Origin: Ligustrum vulgare
Lineage: Eukaryota > Streptophyta > Magnoliopsida > Lamiales > Oleaceae
NCBI GenBank assembly: GCA_963555705.1
Contig: OY743188.1
Location: 28,169,383 to 28,233,382 of the forward strand
DNA: 64,000 nucleotides
Reading direction: 5' to 3'
Numbering within the stretch: the first letter of the stretch is position 1; every line of letters starts with the position of its first letter. The notes below the pieces were generated by a model. That model ran no database searches. It was not told where the DNA came from and worked only from the letters and a program-made list of their open reading frames with translations. Shown one piece after another: positions 48,893 through 57,901 of the stretch. A program made the translations under genes and the position numbers.

Positions 48893-49215
48893 AGAAACAA
48901 CCTGGTCACGATGGCTATCAATAAAGAACTAGACGATCATGGTAAACAACCTGGTCACTACGACTATCAATCATACAAACAACCGACCACAGTAGAAAAC
49001 TAGGTCAATGCGACCTCAATGCTAAAATAGTCGACCACGATAAAACAACCTGGTCAATATGGCTATCAAAGACACAAACGGCCGACCACAGTAGACAACT
49101 GGGTCAATGTAGCCCTCAATGTTCGAATAGCTTACCACGATAAAACAACCTGGTGAAGACGGCTATCAACACACAACTAGCTGACCATGGTAAACAACCT
49201 TGTCACTACGGCTAT
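48893..49215 (+). repeat. Tandem array segment 2, duplicate of 44911-45242
   Basis: Follows 44911-45242 unit for unit, including the irregular CACAACTAGCC variant and the GTAAACAACCTTGTCACTAC end, and then joins the second LTR exactly as 45242 joins the first. It is a copy of the left flank of the Athila-type insertion placed inside the element. Confidence 0.88.
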
Positions 49216-50614
49216 TGATAAGTGCATTTTATACACTTATTTCTATCCTAAAAGTAGGATTTTATCTGTTTGTTTAAGAATATTTGCTATTTATTTTATT
49301 ATTATCTGTTTATATTTCAGAAATAATCCCAAAATCGAGAAAGTAAAGGAATTGGAGCAAAACACAAGTATATTGGATGATAAAAATGTCAAAGTATTGA
49401 AATCAAGAGTTGATGAAGTCAATCGAAGGGAAAATTGGAAGCAAAGTGAAAGAAAGAATCTATTGGGAGAACTCAAAAGTTTGGGGACTCAATTGTATCA
49501 ATTGGAAGTTGATGGACTGAGGTGAAATAAAGGTTTGAGGACCAAATTGTTGCAAAAGAAAAAAGAAAATTACATGAAAAATTTATAATCGTACAGTCGC
49601 ATGGTGTAAAATTCATGCTGTCACATGACCACATAAAAAAGGAACATAGTCAAAATTGTTATAACCGTGTTGTCGCACGAATTTGTACCGTGCGGTTGCC
49701 TGGTTGTCGATCTGGGCTAACGATGGGCTTTTCACGCTATTTTCAGCGGATTTCTCTTATTTTTGACCTAGACTTCAGGAGATTCTATGTATACCAGACT
49801 TTGGGTACGAAATTAGGGGTTCACAATTGTGATATTTCATGCCAAAATGCTGTCAAATTCCTGGGGGATCCATAGGAGGCCAAATTCAAGATTGAAGAAC
49901 AAGGATCAAGGAGATGAATAGGGTGACATCTATCCATTATTCTTGTGAATTTTCTTTGACTATGTTTCTAGGCTAGATTTCTTGTGTTAGGATTGTGATA
50001 TATGCAGTTTATGGGTTTAATGCAATTAAATAAGAGCTTTTATTATTATGCAATTGTTTGGCCAACTTTTGTGTGATTGTCTTATGATTTTCTGTATTCG
50101 AAAGAGTAAGATTTCATTAGAAACTATTTAATTGCCACTAAGTCTGATAGGGGATAGAAATATATCCCTATACTTTGTGTTATCCTATATAGTGTTCATT
50201 GATCTTTAATGCTTTTCTAATTGCTTAATTGTCATTGAAATATAGTCGATTGGAATTTAGAGATAGGTTTTTATGCATCGCTCGAAAGAGGACTTAAATA
50301 ATTTTAGGAACATGGATATTCAAAATTCCCTAAATTGTGTTTAAATGATTTGGTCAAACACATGGATGATTTGGTTAAAATGGATTCATAATTCTAACGC
50401 GTTTGTTTTCATTCTTTTAAATCAAATTGTCTTTGTTTCTTTAGTTTAATCTTTATTTTAGTTTTCAAACCAACTTTCTCAAATCAAAACAAATTTCTTG
50501 TTCCGGTTAAGTTCCGTAATCTAAAATAAAATTTATAACAATCCCTGCGGGATCGATACTTGGACTCACGTCCACTTTATTACTTGCGCGACCCGTACAC
50601 TTGCGGAGCGAACA
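49216..50614 (+). mobile_element. Second Athila-type LTR (1,399 bp), solo-like
   Basis: Starts TGATAAGTGCATTTTATACA and ends TTGCGGAGCGAACA. It is flanked by GCTAT (49211-49215) and ACTAT (50615-50619), one mismatch from a perfect duplication. Array sequence lies directly on both sides, with no internal domain, so it behaves like a solo LTR. Confidence 0.9.
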
Positions 50615-50997
50615 ACTATCAAACACGCAAACAACTGACCACAGTAGACAACTTGGTCAATGCGGCCCTCAATGCTCGAATAACTGACCACGGAAAAACA
50701 ACCTGGTCACGACGGCTATCAATGCACAACTAGCTAACCATGGAAAACAACCTGGTCATTATGGCTATCAAACATACAAACGGCTTACCACAGCAAACAA
50801 CTAGGTCAATGCGGCCCTCAATGCTCAAATAGTCGACCACGGTAAAACAACCTAGTCACTACGGCTATCAAACACACAAACGACTGACCATAGTAGATAA
50901 TTGAGTCAATGCAGCCCTCAATGCTTGAATAGCCGACCACAGTAAAACAACTTTGTCACAGCGGCTATTAACGCACAACTAGCTAACCATGGTAAAA
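50615..50997 (+). repeat. Tandem array segment 3
   Basis: Continuation of the array interrupted at 45242: three to four units with TATCAAACACGCAAACAACT, CAATGCGGCCCTCAATGCT and GGTCACGACGGCTATCAA blocks. Confidence 0.9.
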
Positions 50998-51194
50998 CTT
51001 AAAAAGATAAAATTGAGGACTTTTCCCATTGGTATGCTATAGAGTTCCCCATGCCTAAAAACATATTTAAATTTCAACTTGATCCAACGATCGGATCAAA
51101 AGTTATGTCCATTTCAAAGTTGGTCGTCAAAATATATCGCATGTGATGCATCCCCAGCAGAAAGCTGGGGGCATACATCTCAGCTGGCCATGGG

Positions 51195-51516
51195 GAGCTG
51201 AGGATATCACTCCCAGCTCATATGACGAGCTAGGGATATCACTCTCCAGCTCGCATGACGAGTTGGAGATATCAATCCCCACCTCTTATGACGAGCTGAG
51301 GATATCACTCTCCAGCTCGCATAACAAGTTGGAGATATCATTCCTCAGCTCTTACGACGAGCTCAGAATATCAGTCTCCAGCTCGCATGACGAGCTGGAG
51401 ATATCACTCCCCAGCTCTTATGACGAGTTGGGGATATCACTACCAGCTTGCATGTGAGCTAGAGATATCACTCCCTGGCTCTTATATCACTCTCCAGCTT
51501 GTATGACGAGCAGGGG
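51195..51516 (+). repeat. 33-bp minisatellite (GATATCACTC..CAGCTC unit)
   Basis: About ten copies of a unit with GAGCTGGGGATATCACTC, CCCAGCTC and TATGAC. Two alternating versions (TCTTATGAC and TCGCATGAC) make a 66-bp higher-order repeat. Because 33 is divisible by three, one frame (51143-51457) stays open and reads as 11-residue repeats of the SSYDELGISLS / SSHDELEISIP type. I do not regard it as a gene. It continues after the Cassandra insertion at 52786-52912. Confidence 0.9.
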
Positions 51517-51521
51517 ATATC
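51517..51521. other. Target-site duplication ATATC, left copy
   Basis: ATATC ends the repeat unit before 51522 and recurs at 52786-52790, where the 33-bp array resumes in phase. Confidence 0.8.
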
Positions 51522-51644
51522 TGTAACGACCCCGGTCCCACTGAACGGACTGTCCCGACCATTAGATGACGGCGTACTATCCCCACTGCATCAACACGAG
51601 TCTTTTCAGCATGGTTTGTCCTCACTCGCATGCTCCCCGAGAAA

Positions 51645-51753
51645 ACTTCCCAGGAGGTCACCCATCCCAGAATTTCTCCAAGCCAAGCATGCTTAACTAT
51701 GGAGTTTCTAACGATTGACTTCCGGAAAAGAAGGTGCACTTTGTTGGTATGAG
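51645..51753 (-). other. 5S rRNA-like segment in Cassandra LTR copy 1
   Basis: On the minus strand AGTTAAGCATGCTTGG corresponds to the A-box region of plant 5S rRNA, and GGGATGGGTGACCTCCTGGG to the C-box region, in the right order and spacing. The other parts are diverged. It may keep RNA polymerase III promoter function; it is not a true 5S gene. Confidence 0.8.
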
Positions 51754-52107
51754 TAATAATTATCATTTCTTTAAGCTTTATTATTCGAGGTATTACAATC
51801 ACCCCCTGTTAGACTCGTGACGTCCTAGTCGCGCTTAAATCATCTAAGGATCTATTGCCAGGTGTTGGGATTCTAGAGGTGGCTCCTACGGTTTCAAGAG
51901 GTGACTCCCGCCGTATAATGTAGCACTTTGTCCATCATACCACTTAGTTCCCGATTTTCGGCTAGCACTGGCTCTGATACCATATGTAACGACACGGGTC
52001 CCGCTTAATAGGCTGTCCTGGCCGTTAGATGACGACGTACTTTCCCTACTGTACCAACACGAGTCTTTTCAGCATGCTTTGTCCTCACTCGCACGCTCCC
52101 CGAGAAA

Positions 52108-52216
52108 ACTTCCCAGAAAGTCACCCACCCCAGAATTTCTCCAAGTCAAGCACGCTTAACTATGGAGTTTCTAATGATGGACATCCGAAAAAGAAGGTGC
52201 ACTTTGTTGGTATGAG
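52108..52216 (-). other. 5S rRNA-like segment in Cassandra LTR copy 2
   Basis: Same arrangement as copy 1, with AGTTAAGCGTGCTTG intact on the minus strand (closer to the 5S A-box than copy 1) and a mutated C-box (GGGTGACTTTCTGGG). Confidence 0.75.
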
Positions 52217-52570
52217 TAATTTTTATCATTTCTTTAAGCTTTATTAGTCGAGGTATTACAATCACCCCATGTTAGACTCGCGACGTCCTCGTCGCGCTTA
52301 AATTATCTGAGGATCTATTGCCAAGTGTTGGGATTCTAGAGGTGGCTCCTAGGGGTTCAAGAGGTGGCTCCCGCCCTATGACGTAGCACTTTGTCCCGCA
52401 TAGCACTTAGTTCCAGATTTCCAGCTGGCGCTGGATCTGATACCATTTGTAACGACTTGGGTCCCACTTAACGGGGCTATCCCGACCGTTAGATGACGAC
52501 GTACTTTCCCTACTGTATCAACACGAGTCTTTTCAGCATGCTTTGTCCTCACTCGCACGCTCCCCGAGAA

Positions 52571-52670
52571 AACTTCCCAGAAAGTCACTCATCCCAGAAT
52601 TTCTCCAAGCCAAGCACACTTAACTGTGAAATTTCTAAAGATGGACTTCTGGAAAACAAGGTGCACCTTC
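52571..52670 (-). other. 5S rRNA-like segment in Cassandra LTR copy 3
   Basis: Same arrangement, with more substitutions in the A-box (AGTTAAGTGTGCTTGG). The LTR ends soon after. Confidence 0.65.
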
Positions 52671-52785
52671 TGGAAAACGAGTGAGGATAAAGAATGCTGA
52701 AAAGACTCGTGTTAGTACAGGGGGGGACAGTACGCCATCATCTAACGGCCGGGACAGCCTGTTAAGTGGGACCCAGGTCATTAAA

Positions 52786-52912
52786 ATATCACTCCATAGC
52801 TCTTACGATGATTTGGGGATATCATGCCCAGCTTGCATGACAAGCTAGAGATATCACTCCCCCGCTCACTGTGAGTTGGGATGCACCCCAGCTCGCACAG
52901 CGAGTTGAAAAA
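52786..52912 (+). repeat. 33-bp minisatellite, continuation
   Basis: About four diverged units (GATATCATGCCCAGCTTGCA and similar) resume after the Cassandra insertion. Confidence 0.8.
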
Positions 52913-53055
52913 AAAAAGTTTTATTTACTATGGTTGGGGAACTGTCTAGTACCAAGCATACAAGAGGGGCTCCGAGTTTTTCATGCACACATGATTTCAC
53001 TTGCACTTAACAACATTCATATATTACGATCACTAATGCACGAAAAATGAGCAGC

Positions 53056-53480
53056 TGTAAATGATTTTATAAATTGACCCAAAACTACTATTGGGCCTCA
53101 TTAAGTACAATGATAAAAAACTACTGGGCCACAACTCGCCAAATAAATGTCCAATAATTAACAAGATCACGCTGCAGGCGAATAATAGAATCACCCATAA
53201 TCAGGTGGCTAAAATAGGAAGTGACCTGGGACCTAAATTGGATCAATCCTATATACTGAGTAGATTGACTATCCCATCATGAGGAATGATTGTCTTGGAA
53301 TCTAGCTAACCCTAAAAGGAATGGAGAAACAATGTTGGCTGTGGTAGGGGAAGCTAAAACGGGTAAACTGAGAAATGAGCTATTATAAGAAGGTGACGAT
53401 AAAGAAGACAGGGGGGGGGGGGAATAAAAGTGGATACAAATCACATTCATATTTTCACTTGTCCAAAATTTACATCAATA
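53056..53480 (+). repeat. 3' LTR of the Tat-like element
   Basis: 425 bp, TGTAAATG to CATCAATA, collinear with 42859-43285. The terminal CA has become TA. GAGAT follows. Confidence 0.9.
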
Positions 53481-53485
53481 GAGAT
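53481..53485. other. Target-site duplication GAGAT, right copy
   Basis: Matches 42854-42858. Confidence 0.85.
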
Positions 53486-53559
53486 CAAGAAAAATTTCTA
53501 ACATATGGTGGCATAAGTGGCTTTGCCCCCATGGGCAAGTTTAATGAGGTGATGCCAAC

Positions 53560-55995
53560 TGTTCACTTGTTTTGTAGTGTGGGGAGTGTACTGCAAGTTT
53601 ACAAATCATGACAAGTAATATAGTGGAACTTGGAGTCCAAATTATAGTACCCACAAGGATTTAATTAATTATCGAAATATGACAGCTCTAAACACTATTT
53701 GAATAATCGAAATATGATTTTAGATTTAAACTAAAATAAGAAATTATTATACTAAATGCAATATTAAAAGAAATAACAATGAAAATATTAGGCTGCGTTC
53801 TCTTTGTGTTTCAGTTTCCTATTTTCATTTTCGAAAATGTTTTCTGTTTTCCATTTTTTGTTTTTTTTTCGAAATTGCTGAAAATGCGTTTGGTTTGTTA
53901 TTTCCGAAAACTGTTTTCGAAAATGAAAAGCTAGAAAACGCGTTCTGTTTAAAATTTTGAAGAAAATTATTTCTGTATACTTGTAATTATATTATTTGTG
54001 AATATAAATGAAATAAAGATGTCATATTTGAGTTGCACAACAAAAATAAATGAAATAACCCCTATCACACAATTTGATTATACAAAAAAAGTTCAAAAAT
54101 TCATGTTGCCCTTCTAAAGTAATCGTTCCACATTTGGGTAGTAATTTTCCATTCTAAAGTAATCGTTCCATTTAATACTTTATATATAGTAAGCACTCAT
54201 AACGTTTAAAATTTAAGTTTCAATAAAATTTGCAAAAATAAATTTTCGTTAATTAATGATGCTCTTACAAAATAAGTTTCTACAATACAAAAGTAAAAAA
54301 GAAATGTTTAATAATTAAGCACATAATACATCATCAGAAAGATTGTTGAATTTGGAGTTCGACGCAAAAAACAGAGTGCAATCAAAAGTTATACATGTTT
54401 GAAGACAATGACCTATAAAGCAAATACGAGAAGGACTAAATTGAAAGAAAAGTAAAATTTGTGAACTAATGTGCAACAAAATCTGAAGTTGAGGGACCTA
54501 AGTTGCAAATAAATGAGGATATTCTTGAAAGAAATTTAAAAAATTGAGGATTAAAATGACAAGTTTTGAAAATTAGGGACCAATAATGTAATTAAAAATG
54601 ACAAATTTCAAATATTTTTGATTATTTAATTTTTTTTTTAAGTGGAAAACGTTCGTTTTCCACTTAATAGTTATAAATTTCGGAAAACGCGGAAAACGTG
54701 ATTTTCACGTTTTCCATTTCCTTTAAAAATTTTGAAAACATTTTCGAAAATTATTTTCGAAACGGTACAAGAGAACGCGTTTTCCACGTTTTCGGAAATG
54801 GAAAACGAAAAACGACTGGAAATCGCCAAAGAGAACTCTGCCTTAATTTTTCTGAAGTGTTGGGACCACGATTTCACCGCAACTCATAATACTCATTTCA
54901 TTCCTCAAGTTTTCTTCCTATAAATGTGTTCGGTCGAATTCACACATATATATTGAAATCCATCTCTCTAGTCAAAATGAATTCTACCTAAGTAAACCAT
55001 ATATTTTTATGGAGAGTCAAAATTATTTCTCAATGAGGTGCATATAACATAAGAATTCTAATATTGACTGTAATAATAACAAAAGTGTATCTCTATCTTT
55101 TATTCATTTACTAGATTTTATTCCATGGTCTAAATTATTAACTCATCTCTCGAACTATGAAAACAATCCACATATTCTATGAATCAGTGATCAATTAATT
55201 AAGGCATTAAATCCAATAATAAAATCAACACAAATGCAACAAATATGCAAACAAGAGTAAATTAATAATATAAAACTAGGTTGCATTGTTTGTCCCAACT
55301 ATAAGTTTATTTGTTCATCACAAAGAAATATAAAATGTAATAAAAATAGTAAAACGTGATTGAGTTTATCGAATTAACAAAGAAGAAAAAGAAATCTTGC
55401 ACAAAGAGTTGATTTCCATTGATAATCTTCAATTCTCTCACCCAATCAAATAGCTGAGCAATCGTGCAGGCCATTGTGGCGCGATTGTGCATCTACATGA
55501 AATTCGGCACTATTGATTTTGGATGCTATCTCGTGAATGAGCTATTGTTACCGCGCAATTGTTTGGCGCGCGGTAGCATGGTTCTTCTATTATGTACAAT
55601 TTTCATCTTTTAATTCCGTTTAAGTTAGTCCCTACTCTTTTATTTCCAACAAGCCCTTCATCATTCAATTAAATAATTTTAATCCTCATACTTTTGAATC
55701 TCCTCAATTAACTTGTTTCAACTCCTATTTCTTCAATTAGGTCCTCGAACTTCTGATTTCTTCCAATTTAGTTCCCCTTCGCTTCACGATTGTCTTGATC
55801 AAGTTTCAGTCTGTACAATTTCGCTTCAATTCTCATCCAATTACTTGTTATTTTCATCAATTGTTTCATTCTCTTGATTCTAGGATAAAATCTAAAATAA
55901 TAACAAATAACAACAAATTAAGTAAATTTATTTTTAAATGACAATATAATATCCTAATTTTAGCATGTAAATAAATGTATAAAATACTCTTATCA
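53560..55995 (-). mobile_element. Solo Athila-type LTR with nested DNA element
   Basis: The left end is TGTTCACTTG and the right end ATACTCTTATCA, the same ends as other Athila-type LTRs here. CCAAC flanks both sides (53555-53559 and 55996-56000). No internal domain is present, so it is a solo LTR formed by LTR-LTR recombination. Without the nested 1,052-bp insertion at 53791-54842 and its duplicated TTA it is about 1.38 kb, close to the 1.40-1.49 kb of its relatives. Confidence 0.88.
53791..54842. mobile_element. PIF/Harbinger-like non-autonomous element
   Basis: Left terminus GGCTGCGTTCTCTTTG and right terminus CAAAGAGAACTCTGCC are imperfect inverted repeats. TTA occurs on both sides (53788-53790 and 54843-54845), the duplication preferred by PIF/Harbinger elements. 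Subterminal regions are rich in GGAAAACG / CGTTTTCC inverted motifs, including a hairpin at 54675-54720. No transposase is found. The class is inferred from the TTA duplication alone. Confidence 0.75.
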
Positions 55996-56000
55996 CCAAC

Positions 56001-57890
56001 TAGTGTAATTGGCGAACTTGGTCGTGGAAGTGGGCTGGAGGGATTGGAGGACTTGTTGGTTGCAGTAGGCTAGGAGGGGTTGGCGAACTCGGTTGTGGTA
56101 GTGGGCTTGGAGGACTCGGCAGTAGCATTGACATTCGATGTCAAATTTCGGATTTTTCAAGAGTGAAGGTGGGTTTCTAGTTTCTACAGAGAAGGATTTT
56201 AATTTGGATTTTGGAGATTTAGTCCGTATGAATTACCTTAATTAAAGGTTGTAATTAGGTAAATGAGAATTTTTGACCATATGGTGCGTGCGTGAAATGT
56301 GCCCCCTCCATAATGACACGGGTAGAACATATTGCTGCGCCAATAGCATTTTAGGTGAATAGATTTTTCTTCATTTCCTGACCACCATTCTTGATTGTAT
56401 TGTGACTTAACTAATCTACCTCAAGCAACAACCATGTACAATTAATTTAATTTAGACAAAACACATTTTAGCCTCAGTTAGGATATTTCCTCAAGTTTAT
56501 AAATTGATTTTTTGTTTTTCGAGGTAAGATATATGGTTGAAAAGTGGAGAGAGAAAAGACTTGTGGTTGAAAAGTGGTTTCGAAAATTGTGTAGATTATA
56601 ATTTGATTTATAAACCAAAAAAATCATTACCGAAAAGAGGTTTATTTCTTTTGAACCAGTCCTTCATCATGCAGGAGTTTTTTCATTCACATAGTGATCG
56701 TAAATAAATTTTTCAGCCTGTTTTGTAATGTGATTTTTAGTAGTTTTTTGTATGTTTTTTTTTTTTTTCAATAATGAATATGTTATTTAAAAATGTTTGA
56801 AAAGTAAAAAAACTGTGAGCTTGACTAATGTTGGATGGTTGAGATTGATTTTGAAAAGTTGAGGTTAAAAAACTCATACTACCAAACAAGCTCTTAGCAA
56901 ATAATATTAAACTCCACTGCCAAGATAGTTTTTCATTTTTAAAGTTATCGAAAATTATATCCTAAAACACATTCTTTCAAAAACTAGGGCCTCGAGAAAT
57001 AAAAGGCAATGTTGACAGTTTAAAAATAAATAAAACATGGATGGCCATTTATTTATTTTGTTTAAAAAAAGCCCACAACCATTGGAGCAATATCTTTTAA
57101 CATTATAGACACTGCATTTACCTGGAAAAGGTCCCAAAAAAACAACCATTGGAGCAATATAGACTAATGCTTTCACAGAAAAATCTATTCATACATAGCT
57201 TTGTCCCAACTCCCTTACCAATAGTTGATGTGGACAAAAAGTCAAGAGATGAGCTGGACATTTTACATACTGATTTGAAAACTCCCGAAATTCACTTTCA
57301 AATGAAATGCGAATGAAATGCACCCCAAAAGCACCCAAATGAAATAACTCTAAATCAGAGACATCATTTGTCAGTTCTTCCCAACTCTCACTCCTCCCAG
57401 CACATAAACCACGACTTGCACATATCGACTCCACTCTCAACCAAAATACAATCCAGTTGTGAATAGAATCCACTCCTGCAGGATATCTGAAGAAGTGAAC
57501 ACAATATACACCTCCAAGCTATTCGAGTTTATGGACGAGAAGATGGACAAATGTATGTATAATGAACGGACTGCAGTCTTATTTTTATTTAATGGACTGC
57601 AGAACAAAATAATTCATTTACGTTGAACAAAATAATTCATTTAATGGAATGCAGTCCTATTTTTTATTCTTATAAAAAGAAAAATATTATTATTTCATCT
57701 TCAAGCTACTAGGCTATCCAGTCGATGTAACCTTATTCAAGCATCTGTGTTTTAATATTTGTGGTAATGTATTTTTATTGCAATTATAATTTGTATTGTT
57801 CGGTGTTACTGGTAACTTATTTCAGGGATGTGAAATGGGTGCATAAGGATGTTGTGCTCAGGAAATCATTGAAATTTTGGATTGCGAGAA
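56001..57890. other. Intergenic, nothing firmly recognised
   Basis: The stretch 56010-56140 has repeated TTGG-GGACT-GGCGAACT units that read as a proline/serine-rich frame on the minus strand. CAACCATTGGAGCAATAT occurs twice (about 57075 and 57147). No gene is supported. Confidence 0.4.
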
Positions 57891-57901
57891 GGTGGGAGAA
57901 A

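Larger units (their letters stand above)
51522..52785 (-). mobile_element. Cassandra TRIM composite: LTR-int-LTR-int-partial LTR plus inverted end
   Basis: LTR copies at 51522-51797, 51985-52260 and 52448-about 52684 begin TGTAACGAC; the two complete copies, 276 bp each, end GAGGTATTACA. They are separated by two 187-bp internal segments (51798-51984, 52261-52447). The first internal segment begins ATCACCCCC, the complement of a GGGGGTGAT polypurine tract, and ends GCTCTGATACCAT, the complement of the tRNA-Met primer site. The orientation is therefore minus. Each LTR contains an antisense 5S-rRNA-like segment, the hallmark of Cassandra elements. The third LTR is cut short and joins an inverted LTR-end fragment (52681-52785). 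ATATC flanks the whole composite. Confidence 0.9.
42859..53480 (+). mobile_element. Outer Tat-like Gypsy retrotransposon, 10.6 kb with nested insertions
   Basis: Two similar LTRs (42859-43285 and 53056-53480) and the GAGAT duplication define the element. A TGGCACCCACCGTGG primer site follows the left LTR. Inside are a damaged gag (43305-44560), an array of about 100-bp repeats, a 33-bp repeat array and then the right LTR. No protease, RT, RNase H or integrase of this element is visible. Tat/Ogre elements are known for tandem repeats in their noncoding 3' region, which fits the arrays. Nested inside are an Athila-type element (from 45243) and a Cassandra composite (51522-52785). Confidence 0.88.

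Noticed and set aside
44695..50997. CRISPR-like array or centromeric satellite
   Set aside because: Units are about 100 bp, contiguous and imperfect, within a plant retrotransposon; no spacers. The array is too short here to call centromeric.
51143..51457. Open frame of repeated YDEL/HDEL units as a possible gene
   Set aside because: The frame follows from a 33-bp repeat period; no promoter or domain supports a gene.
51645..52670. Genuine 5S rRNA genes
   Set aside because: Sequences diverge outside the A- and C-box regions and are embedded in LTRs with primer site and polypurine tract, which identifies Cassandra elements.
54671..54923. Overlapping frames rich in F, N, E and K near 54.7-54.9 kb
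   Set aside because: They translate the hairpin-rich subterminal region of the PIF/Harbinger-like element.
57189..57473. 94-codon minus-strand frame
   Set aside because: No recognisable domain, splice context or conservation clue; treated as chance.
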